In this document: in pieces, positions 1 to 9,902 of the stretch | Numbering within the stretch: position 1 is the first letter of the stretch | Layout: each line of letters starts with the position of its first letter | NCBI RefSeq assembly: GCF_050624435.1 | Contig: NW_027459223.1 | Span: 1 to 64,000 of the forward strand | Direction of reading: 5' to 3' | Length of the DNA: 64,000 bases | Source: Tenrec ecaudatus | Taxonomy: Eukaryota > Chordata > Mammalia > Afrosoricida > Tenrecidae | Notes under the pieces: model-generated | Seen by the model: only the letters and a program-made list of their open reading frames with translations | Told to the model about the DNA's origin: nothing | Database searches by the model: none | Position numbers and translations under genes: made by a program

Positions 1-59
1 GGACCGGTGGATCTCGAATGCCAGGACTATACCACAAATCCCCAAGGTAGTGGCTGTGA

Positions 60-1135
60 CCATGCCATCCCCAGTGTTACAGCCACAACCTACATACTCA
101 GAAAATGATCTAAAGATAAGGCAAGAGCTGGCCTGCCAAAAAGACTGGGAGCATCCAGGGTGGCTGCTCCATCCTGATGGAAGAAGATTCATGCCAGAAG
201 CTCTGGGAGAGATCTGATTCAAGGACTACATGAAGGTATGCATTTGGGATCCTCTCTAAACTGTCTCAGTTGCTTCTCAGGCCCTTTTACATACCCAGGC
301 TTGGACACTGGGTGGCAGATGTCACCCACCGTTGATTGCACTGTGCTCGGGTAAACAATCCCAGAAAGAAAAGGAGCAACCCCAACCACGAGCTCGAGGT
401 AGTAGTCCTGGAGAATTCTGGGAGGTGGACTTTATGGATATCAAACTTAGAAAGTATGGCTACCGATATTTGCTGGTGTTCGTAGACACATATTCTGGAT
501 GGGTGGAAGCCTTCCCAACCAAGAAGGAAACTGCAGCCACTGTGTGTAAATTATTAGTAACTAAAATCGTCCCTAGATTTGGCCTTCCCACCACCTTGGG
601 GTCCAACAATGGCCCAACATTTATTGCTCAAATTACTAAAGTCTTAGCAATGCTCTTCAGGGCAAGTAGAAAAAAATAAACAGAACCCTAAAGGAATTGT
701 TCGTTAAGTTGCATTTAGGACCTGGCGAGAACTGGGTTGATCCTTACTTTACCTTTTGCCCTACTTCAAGTCTGATGCACTCCCTATGTGAAAAGCATGA
801 CCCCATTTGAATTTATGTTTGGCAGACCTTCCCCAAATCCTCCCAAGATTGAAGGAAGTAGAAATAATGGAAGTCACTAATCGTTCCCTCATCGAGTGCC
901 TGCAGGCTGTGCAACAGGTGAGAGACAAATCATCTGCTCTGACACCTTCATTTTGGGCCTAACCAAGGGAAAGGGAACAGGCAGCCAACAACGTGCAACC
1001 AGGAAACTGGACATGGGTAAAGAAGCAACAACCTGACACCTTAGAACCTAGGTGGACTGACCCATACCAAGTGATACTTACAACACCAACTGCTGTTAAA
1101 ATAGTGGGGAGGGGGCCGTGGATTCATCAGTCATA
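60..1135 (+). pseudogene. ERV A pol 3' end: integrase remnant
   Basis: Retroviral integrase joins viral cDNA to host DNA. The clearest part is the 115-codon open stretch at 332-679, carrying the catalytic-core signature of gammaretroviral integrases: a Trp-Glu-Val-Asp motif with the first catalytic Asp (residue 33), then the conserved Tyr-Leu-Leu-Val-Phe-Val-Asp strand and Ser-Gly-Trp-Val-Glu-Ala-Phe-Pro. At the second catalytic position the usual Asp-Asn-Gly-Pro reads Asn-Asn-Gly-Pro (residues 92-95), so the active site is lost. Weak pol-like similarity precedes it at about 60-330. The frame breaks at 679; traces of the C-terminal region continue in other frames to about 1135. Non-functional. 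Confidence 0.85.
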
Positions 1136-1329
1136 AGTTAAAAAAAAAAGCCCTCCCTGAGCATATCCTGAAAAGATGGACACCCAGAAAGACGGAAAAT
1201 CCCTCAAAATTAAGGCTTTACAGAACTTAATTGTTTTTCTCCGAGTATTGCTGACAGCACCCAGTGTTTCCCCCAAGTACAAACACATCTGTGGACTGCT
1301 ATTCTAACCTCCAGCAGTGAATATGTAAC

Positions 1330-2895
1330 CTCTTATACTGGGTATGACCCCCTGTTTTCATTTTGATTTGTTTGATTTGCTAGGAAAGAATTGGCATTCT
1401 GGATCCTTTAAAGGTAACGGGCACAATGGGACCTATACTGGAATCCCGTCCTATGGGTGCGGAATACCCTCTATAGAAAGAAGGCTCCAAACAAACCATG
1501 TCTATATATGCCCGGCTCATGGACTCCCTAACTGCCAAGGGGAGGGACATTACCATTGTGCAGCTTGGGGTTGTGAAACTATCATTTTCAGGGTGGAAAC
1601 TTGTTAAAGATGACCCTATTATTTTTACAAGAATGAGACTCAAGTCGGAAGGGTTTGATCCCACTACGTGTATGGTTTCCAAATGTAGCCCAATAAGAAT
1701 TGGATTCAAGCGTTATTGGGTTCACTGGGAAAACATGGGGAATTCAACATTATGTAAATGATAGAGATCCCGGGACAACCTTTTCTATCCAGCAAAGTAA
1801 AATATGGCAACCTGCCATCCGTACAAAGGCCCAAACCTCGGGATAAATCCTGAAGAGCCACAGCTGGTGTCATTAAGATTCCTTTGCCGCACCCTCCAGA
1901 CTCTCCAGTAACTTTCCCGTTTACTGACAGCCCAACTCACAGGGCCCTTCTCATTCAGGAGCCACCTCAAGGTTCTGTGTTTGATTCTCGGGATGCTATA
2001 TTCCAATTTATGAACTCAAATCCTCACCTCACAGCTGATTGTTGGCTTTGTCTGAACCCAGCTTCCCCTTACTATGTAGGCACAGGTACAAATAGCACTA
2101 TTGGTACAGAGTGTAATCCAATTAGAAATGTTAGTGAAAAGGATTACACGAAGCAGCAGTCTATAGGTGATGTTAGTATGGACTCAAGTCTAAGCTCACT
2201 TTAAAAGATTTGCAAGGGCAAGGACTGTGTTTTTATTCATCTAAGTATCCCTTTAATATATCAAGATATCGAGATTTTTGCCTTCAAGCTGTTCCCATTG
2301 AACCAAATGTTGATCATAATTTGTTATCTGCTCCAATAAGTACTTTCTTTACTTGTTCCACAGGACGAACACCCTGTCTCTTTTCCCCAGTATTCATAGC
2401 GGACCCGGGTATTTGTGTGCTAGTGCATGTTAGTCCTCAAGTGTACCTGTGTTCTGGTGAAGGAGGTGTAGGGATAACTTTGGAATTTCCGGATGAGTTC
2501 AAAGAGCCCCAGTATTGGTCCCACTGGTAACAGGGCTTGGGATTATGGGATTAGCTGCAGTCGGGTCAGTTGCTTTAATACAAGGAAACTTAAACTATCA
2601 GACTCTTAGTCAGCAAATTGCTTTAGATCTACAGGGATTAAAAAAAAAACCTGTCTCCCATTTAGAAAGATCCCTAGACTCCCTTGTAGCAGTTGTGTTG
2701 CAAACCCGCCGAGGGCTTGACTTGCTCTTTTGGAAACAAGGAATGCTGTGCACAGCATTGGGAGAAACTAATTCTATGCAAAGCATTCGGGAATCAATAA
2801 AGATAGATGAGCCCTGGTTAGGAAAGGATTAGAACAAAGAGTCAAGAAAAGAAATGGAGGAACCAATTGGTTTGAAAAGCTACTTAATTGGTCAG
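1330..2895 (+). pseudogene. ERV A env remnant (surface and transmembrane subunits)
   Basis: Envelope glycoprotein gene in at least four frame-shifted pieces. The surface subunit is recognised by a Cys-Ala-Ala-Trp-Gly-Cys-Glu-Thr block at about 1560-1585 and by the Cys-Trp-Leu-Cys motif at 2040-2051, the CXXC that in gammaretroviruses forms the labile disulfide with the transmembrane subunit. The transmembrane part is 2515-2832: a hydrophobic Gly/Ala-rich fusion-peptide-like start, then the heptad region and the conserved Leu-Gln-Thr-Arg-Arg-Gly-Leu-Asp block from about 2698 that marks the immunosuppressive-like segment. The second half of the CX6CC motif expected after it is absent. Frame changes near 1600, 1760, 2204 and 2510 make it a pseudogene. 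Confidence 0.85.
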
Positions 2896-3164
2896 CCTGG
2901 CTAACACCCTATGAACGGCCCTAGCCGGCCCCTAATCCTCCTCCTGCTAAGCCTCACATTTGGCCCAGTAATAACCAATAAGCTAGTGGCATTCCTTACA
3001 CAGAAAGTACAAGCCACAAAACTCTTAGTGCTGAGCCCACCATACACTGGGCTGGCTACCGAAGATTCAATGATTTGAACTTGGCTAAGAACAGGAGAGA
3101 ATATAGCAGCTCTGGGCAAAGCTTAAATAGCCTTGACAAGAGAAGTCATTTTGAGCTTTCAGAA

Positions 3165-3560
3165 GCCATTATGAATGGTAAATAAACTAGCTATGAACTG
3201 CCAATGAACTAGCTGATACTGGGGAGTTAGGCTGTGCAGACGTAGCCCAAGGGAACGTACAGAAGGAAATGGATGTTCAGAAGGCTTGCGAGAAGGACCA
3301 GAGCAGTTTTGGTTCAACTAAGAATGGCTAACCACAATACCTCGCCTCTGAGCTCTGCCTGCTTGCACACCTGCACATTGCAAAAGTATAAAAACCTTTG
3401 GAAAATTAGACTGGGGGGGCCGCTCAGTCTCCCGTCAAGAGAGCAGATGGTCTGGTCCCTGCGCAGGAAATGAAACTTGTTCTGCTGAACTTTCCGGCAG
3501 TCTGGGCGGTTTGCTGTCTGGGAATGGAGTGTAGCTACAACAGACACAGGTGGTGCCATT
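3165..3560 (+). repeat. Probable 3' LTR of ERV A
   Basis: This stretch follows the end of env and has LTR-like layout. A TATA-like box (gtataaaaacc) lies near 3384, followed about 110-160 bases on by a possible poly(A)/R-U5 region. The left edge could be the TG near 3172 and the right edge a CA near 3547. There is no second LTR in the window to compare with, and no clear polypurine tract, so the boundaries and identity are inferred from position. Confidence 0.4.
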
Positions 3561-3726
3561 CTGCCTGAGAGTGGAGTCACGTGGCTGGGAAAATGGAGGC
3601 CGCAGGTTGCGGCCTAGCCGAAAGCCAGCCTGGAGCCGGCCACCCAGCCAGAGTCCTGCCCAAACCAACAGGGTGGACGCAGGCGCCCCCAGGCCTGCTG
3701 CTTGCCGGAGCCGCAGCACAACGCTG
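3561..3726. other. GC-rich unassigned spacer between the two proviruses
   Basis: GC-rich sequence with several CpGs between the putative LTR of ERV A and the 5' LTR of ERV B. It could be more of the ERV A LTR, or pre-insertion flanking DNA. I see no gene in it. Confidence 0.4.
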
Positions 3727-4156
3727 TGTCCCAGTCTTGGCACAACAGACTCCATTTTGAGTCCTGCACCTCCATCTTAGCTCTCAAGGCTGAACCCTAA
3801 CCGACCTCCCCTCCCCTGCTCAACCCCAAATTCCTGGAACCAGCTCGTCCCAAAGCCAGAATGTTTTCTGAAGATATGGTCACTCCATCCTTCCTTGACA
3901 TATAGATAAGATTAACGACCTTCTCCCTTCTGAAGCACCTGTGCGTGCAGAACCTCCCCAGCTATGATCCTCCCCAGCTGTGCCTGCCAACAGTGGGCAT
4001 AAAAACGCCGCCAGGATTTTTTCCCCAGGCGCAGCTTCAATAGCTCAATATCCTGAGTTGCTGAACCCGCCCGCAAGCTTCTCAATAAAGCCTGCTTCTA
4101 AAACTTCGTTAATTGGGTCTTTCATTCTGTTTTCACATCCAAATAGACCTTGTGTT
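3727..4156 (+). repeat. 5' LTR of ERV B
   Basis: Long terminal repeat with promoter and polyadenylation signals. It starts TGTCC; a TATA-like cataaaaa lies at 3999-4006 and the poly(A) signal AATAAA at 4084-4089, with a GT/T-rich stretch after it. It aligns along its whole length with 8726-9154, with about 25-30 differences by eye. The right edge is set by the primer binding site that starts two bases later. Confidence 0.92.
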
Positions 4157-4157
4157 T

Positions 4158-4176
4158 TGGTGCCAAAAACCCGGGA
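4158..4176 (+). other. Primer binding site, tRNA-Phe type
   Basis: The 19-base stretch beginning TGGTGCC and ending CCCGGGA lies just inside the 5' LTR. It resembles the complement of the 3' end of tRNA-Phe, with one G-to-A change and one extra A in the central A run. This is where the host tRNA primes minus-strand DNA synthesis, and it is the basis of the F in ERV-F. The family link is established; the assignment here is from base matching by eye. Confidence 0.75.
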
Positions 4177-4259
4177 TAGGTGTGTGGCTCCCCCCTTCTT
4201 TTGGGGTCCCCTAAGAGCCACCCATCTTCCCCAAATCTCCAGGACCTTTAGGCGCGGCG

Positions 4260-5690
4260 CTTGCCTACGTTCAAAATCAGTCTATGGCTGCCCTGATGAG
4301 TCTCTCCCTCTCACTCAGACCTTGTGAAAGAAAAGACTTGTTTTTCTCTCCCAAGTTGCCTGGCCCTAGTCCCAGCTTAACAACCACGCACATTGGCTTC
4401 CGACGGGCATTTTTGATTTCAACGTTCTACAGGACCTGGACAATTTCTGCAGGAGGACTGGTAAGGATTCTGAAGTCCCCTATGTGCAGGCTTTTTGGGA
4501 CTTGCCTTCCCGCCCTGACCTCTGTAGCCATTGTTCCGCCCGCCAAATACGGTTAGCTCTATCTCCTCAGCAGAAAGAACCTGCCATTCAAACCCCAGAA
4601 GAGCCAGCCAAGCTCCTCAGCGCGCCTCTCCCGCTGCCCTATCAGTCTCCCCCGCCCGCTGCGCCACCCCATCGCTCTCTCCTGTCCTCACCGCTTGCCT
4701 TTCATACCCGCTCCCACAACCCTCCAGCTGCCCTTTGTCCATTAAGAGAGGTTGCAGGTGTATAGGGACTCGTTCAAGTCCACGTCCCTTTTTCCTTAAA
4801 GGACCTGTCGCAGATAGAGACCCGCCTGGGCTCTTTCTCAGCAGACCCCTCTAAGTTTATTAAAGAATTTACCTACATTTCCCAAACGTATGATTTAACC
4901 TGGCATGGCATCCAAATTATCCTTGCTTCTACCCTTACTGCCGAGGAACGTACACAGACAAAAACCACGCTATCGACCCAAATGTCCCCTTGGGGGCGCA
5001 TGGCATCCCAATAGAGGACCCCAGTTGGAGTTACCAGCCCGGCCGGGCGTCTGATCTTCCTTATAGAAACCTCATGCTCAGGTACCTCATTAGAGGTCTG
5101 GAAACAGTCTCCAACAAGGTTGTCAACTATGACAAACTGAGAGAAGTTACTGCTCTTTTTCTTAACCGCCTCCAGGAGGCACTCACAAAGTACACTCGTT
5201 TAGACCCAGGGTCTAAAAAGTGGGGCCTCTATTTTGGCCTCTCACTTCACCTTCCAGTCAGTCCCTGACATCAGAAAGAAAAGCTAAAGAAGGCTGAGGA
5301 GGTCCCTGAAACCCCTATACAGGATCTGGTAAAAATGGCATTTAAAGTTTTCAACGCTTGGGAGGAGCCAGCAGAGGCCACATGCCAGGTGAGGGTCCAA
5401 CAGATGGTTAGCCTCCATTCCCAAGCCCTGGTAGCAGCCCTATGCCGGCAGGCAATCCCGTCCATCGCCACGCTCCCCAGGGGAGCCGGCACCTACCGCC
5501 AGGAGCCTGCTTCAAATGTGGCTGGGTCGGCCACTGGGCAAAAGTTTGCCCCAATCCCAAGCCTCCTACCAAGCCCTGCCCGCAGTGCAAACAGCCAGGC
5601 CACTGGAAGTCGAACTGCCTGACCCTGGCTCTGCCACCGGCTCTGCAAAGCCGAGGTGCCGAGATCCTGGAAACTCCAGACACATAGCTG
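4260..5690 (+). pseudogene. ERV B gag remnant (matrix, capsid, nucleocapsid)
   Basis: Gag polyprotein gene, broken into several frames. The matrix-like part and a proline-rich segment with Pro-Pro-Pro runs lie at about 4480-4760. Capsid runs from about 4780 to 5440 with frameshifts near 5000 and 5220. It contains a recognisable major-homology-like block (Asn-Arg-Leu-Gln-Glu-Ala, at about 5166-5185). Nucleocapsid is clear in the frame at 5442-5687: two zinc knuckles of the form CX2CX4HX4C at about 5508-5549 and 5577-5618, with all eight metal ligands intact. Two knuckles fit HERV-F/H-type gag better than murine leukaemia virus, which has one. The frames no longer form one polyprotein. Confidence 0.88.
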
Positions 5691-6250
5691 CAAGGTATGG
5701 AGCTGCTGGGGTTCATGGACTGAAGAGGCCCTGGCTCCTCAACTCTGGTAACCCTCGCCGAGCCCAGGGTTGTGCTCCAGGTAGCGGACTACCTTCTCCA
5801 TTTCGCCCTCTCACTCAGGCCCTACTTCCCCTTCCCTGGTCTCGGTTATGGGAATAGACAGGCCCCCCTCCCACTCTGCAGATCCTGTTACTGACTTAGC
5901 CCAACAACTTTCCCGCTCCTAGCTCAGTATGCTTTTTACCTCCCACTTACACTCCAACTTACACTGATCAGGAAAACACCCAGTATTGCTCTCTTCCTCA
6001 ACAAAAATGGTGGGTACACAAATAGAACTTACTCATTCTCCCAAAGTTACAAGAGGAAACAATCATCACCAATATTCACAATTCTCCACACATCGGGCCA
6101 AAAGCTCTCTACACGTTTCTAACCCCATATTTCACCCCACTGGACTATGGAGTACTATCAACACAGTACATGCAAAATGCAACATCGGTGCCCTCTCCAA
6201 TAGCCAGAAAGCTCAACACCCTCATAAACAGCTCCACCAGATGTAAGGGC
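5691..6250 (+). pseudogene. ERV B pol 5' remnant with large internal deletion
   Basis: Between nucleocapsid and integrase there are only about 550 bases, where protease, reverse transcriptase and RNase H (about 2.5 kb) should be. No Tyr-X-Asp-Asp reverse-transcriptase signature is present in any frame. Short stretches could be protease and the N-terminal part of integrase, but stops are frequent. The deletion must have happened in this copy or in the copy it was made from; a search for other copies with the same junction would tell which. Confidence 0.65.
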
Positions 6251-6980
6251 ACCTACTGGGACAGGACTGGCAGATAAACGTTACCCACATGCCAAAGCAT
6301 AAGCGGTTTAAATATCTCCTCACTATGGTGAACACATTTTCAGGATGGATCAAAGCCTTTCCAACCTCCTCTGAGAGTGCAAGCATAGTCGCCACTCACC
6401 TTCTTCAAGACATCATTACTCGTTTTGGCCAGCCTGCTTCAATTCAGTCGGACAACGGTCCAGACTTCATATCTATGGTGCAGCAGGCAGTTTGCGCCTC
6501 ACTGGGCATCTGCTGGAAACTCCACGCAGCCTACCACCCCCAGTCTTCTGGTAAGGTTGAACGAGCTAACGGTCTCATAAAACAACAGCTCACCAAACTC
6601 TCCCTAGAACTGCAACTTTCTTGGCCTCAACTATTACCCTTTGCTCTTATACTCGCCTTGGCGCAGCCCCTCAGGAGCCGTCCGGCCTCAGTCCTTTCAA
6701 AATACTCTACAGACAACCTTTCCTTTTCTCGCCTCTTCCTGCAACCGATTGCCCTCTGCTAGCTTTTTACCTTCCATACTTGTGCTTGCTCCACAACCTT
6801 CTTAGACAACACGCCAACTCTGCCATCCCTGAACCCTCTCTGACCTCTGCTGATCACCAAAAACCAGTGCATCCTGGATATGCTGTGTTAATTAAATCCC
6901 TTGCACCCAAACCCTTAGCACCCCGGTGGAAAGGCCCTTACACTGTCCCTTACCACTCCCTCAGCAATCAAGGTTCTTAG
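6250..6980 (+). pseudogene. ERV B pol: integrase remnant
   Basis: Integrase catalytic core, best preserved in the frame 6289-6762. The second catalytic Asp (Asp-Asn-Gly-Pro, residue 55) and the catalytic Glu (residue 91, in Gly-Lys-Val-Glu-Arg-Ala-Asn) are both present with the canonical 35-residue spacing. The first catalytic Asp, just upstream of 6289, is replaced by Asn in Gln-Ile-Asn-Val. After about 6655 the reading frame shifts and the C-terminal part continues in the frame 6621-6980, including a Trp-Lys-Gly-Pro-Tyr block typical of the C-terminal GPY/F module of gammaretrovirus-like integrases. It lies directly 5' of env, as expected. Confidence 0.88.
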
Positions 6981-7033
6981 ACTAGATTCCTGGGTACATT
7001 TGTCCCAAGTCCAGATGGCAGTAAACTCTGACC

Positions 7034-8634
7034 ATGGCTCCCAGTGGTCTGCTCAGTCTACTGGTCCTATGTCTCTCTGCCTCACTCACCTCACCAAGCC
7101 AGACAGCTAAACCTAGTATAATTTCCCCTTTTGCCTGGCGATTTTACTTGACTGAAAACTATACCAATTACGCCTGCACTAAGTGTTATGATTATTTGCT
7201 GGCCACCGCTAACTGCCCACCCACAGGGGGCAGAGCACGCATATACTTAAATTTCACTGATTTTAAAACGCTTCCTGTATGACCAGAAGGCAACTACCCA
7301 ATGTGCAAAAAAGTGAATGCAGAAAAATGTAGGGTGTCCTAGGTCTTCCTGCCAGATACTTTACCTTTCCCTTCGTCCCCAGGGATGATTCTACTACCAT
7401 CAATCTAAATACACTCTCACAATCCCAGACCCCTGGGATAGCCGGTGGACGTCTCCGGTTCCAGGAGCCTAGTGCACCACTCGCCGAGAGAAATTTCTGG
7501 ACGCCAAACTGTATGTATGGAGGTCGCTACTCCAGGTCCAATCCACCATCCACCGTAATATTCAGATCCAAGACCTTCAACTCACTAACTAAATTTCTAA
7601 ACCTTCTGAGTCTCCCTTCTCCTGGCTCACCCTGCTTCAGCAGGGACTGGCCATCGCCACTTTGCTGGACTAGGCAACCTCTCCACCTGCTTCATGTGTG
7701 CGGCCCTAGAACGCCCTCCTCTGGTAGCAGTACCAGGTCCTGCCCTGTCATTTTCATCCAACGTAAAGACCACAAAAGCCATAACCATCCCCAACGTCCC
7801 TCTGTACATCCAACCAGAAAACACTCAAGTGCCCTTTTGCTACTCCAATCCATCGACACAGACATGTAATGTCACCCAAATCCCCTCCAAACCACTAACA
7901 GGGCCAGAAAAAATTTTCTTTTGGTGCAACCATACACTCACTATGCATATAAACATCAGTTCTACCTCTACCCGTCACTCTGGTTCCGCAGCTCCCTATA
8001 TACACTCCGGCTGAGTTCCAGGACAAATACATCCAAGTATACAGTCGTCAAACTAAAAGAGCAGTTTTTCTCCTGATAGCAGTGAGAATCTCCTTCGCCT
8101 CAGCAGCAATTGCAGTAGGACTCAGCGGCGGAGCCCTTGGACACTATCATCACAGCAGACAAGTTAACCGCATGCTTCCAGCTGGCAGTCGATGCCTCTG
8201 CCAAGTCTCTAGCCTCCCTGCAAAGACAAATAACCTCTGTTGCCCAAGTTGCCTTGCAGAACCACCGCGCTTTACACCTCATCACGGCTGAAAAAGGAGG
8301 AACCTGCCTCTTCCTCCAGGAGGAAGGCTGTTATTATATCAATAAACTGGGGATTGTGGAAACTAGAGTCCAGATCCTCAACAAGCTAAACCGAGAGCTG
8401 CAAAACAACAGATTCAGAACAGATGGATCTTCCTCCTGGTGGAACTCTTCTCTGTACTCCTTCCTAGCCCTCATACTAGGACCCATAATTTTAGTTATAA
8501 TTTTGCTCTTAATTGCTCCTTGTCTCATCCAGCTCCGGCAAAGTCGACTCCGCGAAATTACCCGTATAGCAGTTCACCAGCAATACCAACCTCTCCACCC
8601 TGTGCTAGGCCGCAACTGTCAGTACTCTGCCTGA
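7034..8634 (+). pseudogene. ERV B env remnant with open transmembrane subunit
   Basis: Envelope gene in pieces. The start codon at 7034 opens a hydrophobic signal peptide and the first 80 surface-subunit residues, ending at a stop at 7280. More surface sequence is in 7694-8014. A Lys-Arg cleavage-like site at about 8055-8062 precedes an Ala/Gly-rich fusion peptide (about 8082-8150, a different frame). From 8137 to 8634 the transmembrane subunit is open for 165 codons: heptad region, the Leu-Gln-Asn-X-Arg-Ala-Leu immunosuppressive-like block (residues 40-57), a membrane span at residues 105-129 and a short cytoplasmic tail. The CX6CC motif has lost its middle Cys (Gly at residue 64, Cys at 65). 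At least three frame breaks exclude a full-length protein. Confidence 0.88.
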
Positions 8635-8725
8635 AAAGCCCCTCCCCTTGCTTTTTACCCACTACCCACAGGAAGCAGTTACAGAAACGGTTACATCCCT
8701 TTTCCCTATAGGGCACAGTCTAAAA

Positions 8726-9154
8726 TGTCCGGTCTTGGCACAACAGACTCCATTTTGAGTCCTGCACCTCCATCTTAGCTCTCAAGGCTGACCCCTAACC
8801 GACCTCCCCTCCCCTGCTCAACCCCAAATTCCTGGAACCAGCTCGTCCCAAAGCCAGAATGTTTTCTGAAGATATGGTCACTCCACGCATCCCTGACATA
8901 TAGGTAAGATTAATGACCTTCTCCCTTCTGAAGCACCTGTGTGCGCAGATCCTCCCCAGCTTTGATCCTCCCCAGCTGTGCCTGCCAGCAGTGGGCATAA
9001 AAACGCTGCCAGGATTTTTTCCCCCTGCGCGGCTTCAATAGCTCAATACCCTGAGTTGCTGAACCTGCCCGCAAGCTTCTCAATAAAGCCTGCTTCTAAA
9101 ACTTCGTTAATTGCATCTTTGATTCTGTTTTCACGTCCAAATAAACCTTATACA
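8726..9154 (+). repeat. 3' LTR of ERV B
   Basis: Direct repeat of 3727-4156. It starts TGTCC and ends at about TATACA, giving short TGT...ACA terminal inverted repeats. The TATA-like cataaaaa is at 8996-9003 and AATAAA at 9082-9087. No well-formed polypurine tract remains just upstream. Confidence 0.92.
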
Positions 9155-9286
9155 CTGAGCCTCGAGAAGGCTTTGGGAGTCAAAATCCTCCCAGCCTCCA
9201 GGCAGCAGCGTCCCAGCCCCCTCACAAATGCAGCCCGGGAAGGCAGGCGAGTTCCCGGGAAAGCAGGCACGTCATGTCCCGCACAC

Positions 9287-9426
9287 CAGCAAGACACGGC
9301 GCAAAGACGGACACCAGCAAGAAATGGCGCAAAGACGGACACCAGCAAGAAACGGCGCAAAGACGGACATCAGCAAGAAACGGCGCAAAGACGGACACCA
9401 GCAAGAAACGGCGCAAAGACGGACAC
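9287..9426. repeat. 28-bp tandem repeat, five copies
   Basis: Five consecutive 28-base units beginning cagcaagaaacggcgc, nearly identical to one another. Each unit carries a CpG-rich cggcgcaaagacgg core. Because 28 is not a multiple of three and the unit has no stop, all three forward frames stay open through the array. The open frames here are therefore a product of the repeat and not evidence of a gene. It is a local expansion at the junction between ERV B flank and a minus-strand LTR. Confidence 0.95.
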
Positions 9427-9428
9427 CG

Positions 9429-9902
9429 TGAATTCAACCCAACAATTCTCCTGAGGGTGGTGAGGTAAAAGGAGCCCAGAGGGGCCCCCAATCCGTGAGA
9501 CTAACATGGGAGGGCCCACTCCTGGGGCCGGCTTGCCTCATAGCTCCGAATCACACAGCACCGCTTCTTTTCGACCTCTCCGGGGACAGGTGTGCCACGG
9601 TCCTCGGCTCCACGCGAGAAACAGCTCACGCTGAGGCCTGGTTTGGGATCCCCGTGAGTTTTATGAGCGGTTAGGGAGGCGTGGTCGATGACGTGGGTCG
9701 ACCCCATTGGCTGAATTGTTGAATTGAATTCACCTGGCCTAGGTGAGCCAATGCAGGTACAGCCCCACCCAGGCATAGCTCCCCCTCCTGGCTGGAAACC
9801 TGAACTTCTGAGCATGCAGTGAGCCACTGCTTCATGAGCCGGTAGCTTGGACCTCTGAGCATGTGTAATAGGCCTGCCAGTCCCTATGCTAGCTCCCTAA
9901 CA
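9429..9902 (-). repeat. Solo LTR, minus strand
   Basis: Read on the minus strand this about 474-bp block begins TGTTAGGGAG and ends GAATTCA, with the TG...CA ends of an LTR. Its 5' half (9655-9900 on +) is clearly related to 14224-14398, which shows that it is a dispersed repeat. No internal retroviral region adjoins it, so it is a solo LTR or an isolated end. The family was not identified. Confidence 0.6.

Larger units (their letters stand above)
1..3560 (+). mobile_element. Class I endogenous retrovirus A, 5'-truncated by window edge
   Basis: A decayed gammaretrovirus-like provirus on the + strand. The order is the end of pol (integrase, about 60-1135), env (about 1330-2895) and a probable 3' LTR (about 3165-3560). 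Gag, protease and reverse transcriptase would lie left of the window. Every reading frame is broken by stops and frameshifts, so it is an old, inactive copy. It sits immediately upstream of, and in the same orientation as, a second class I provirus starting at 3727. The two share little nucleotide similarity in env or integrase, so they are separate families and not a duplicated copy. The right boundary is uncertain. Confidence 0.85.
3727..9154 (+). mobile_element. Endogenous retrovirus B, class I, ERV-F-like, LTR to LTR
   Basis: A 5.4-kb provirus bounded by two roughly 428-bp LTRs (3727-4156 and 8726-9154) that begin TGTCC. The internal order is primer binding site, gag, pol, env. The primer binding site fits tRNA-Phe with small changes, as in the HERV-F/ERV-Fc group, and the gag, integrase and env signatures agree with that group. 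The internal region is about 4.6 kb, well short of the usual 7-8 kb, because most of protease, reverse transcriptase and RNase H is missing. LTR divergence of about 6-7% by eye points to insertion tens of millions of years ago, depending on rate. No clean target-site duplication is visible next to the LTRs (acgctg on the left, ctgagc on the right). All genes are broken. Confidence 0.9.

Noticed and set aside
5442-5687. Host zinc-knuckle (CCHC) protein gene
   Set aside because: Position between LTR, capsid-like sequence and integrase shows it is ERV nucleocapsid.
7034-8634. Syncytin-like captured envelope gene
   Set aside because: Several frame breaks separate the signal peptide, surface part and transmembrane part.
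9287-9426. CRISPR-like array of 28-bp repeats
   Set aside because: Units are directly adjacent with no spacers, and the surrounding DNA is mammalian.
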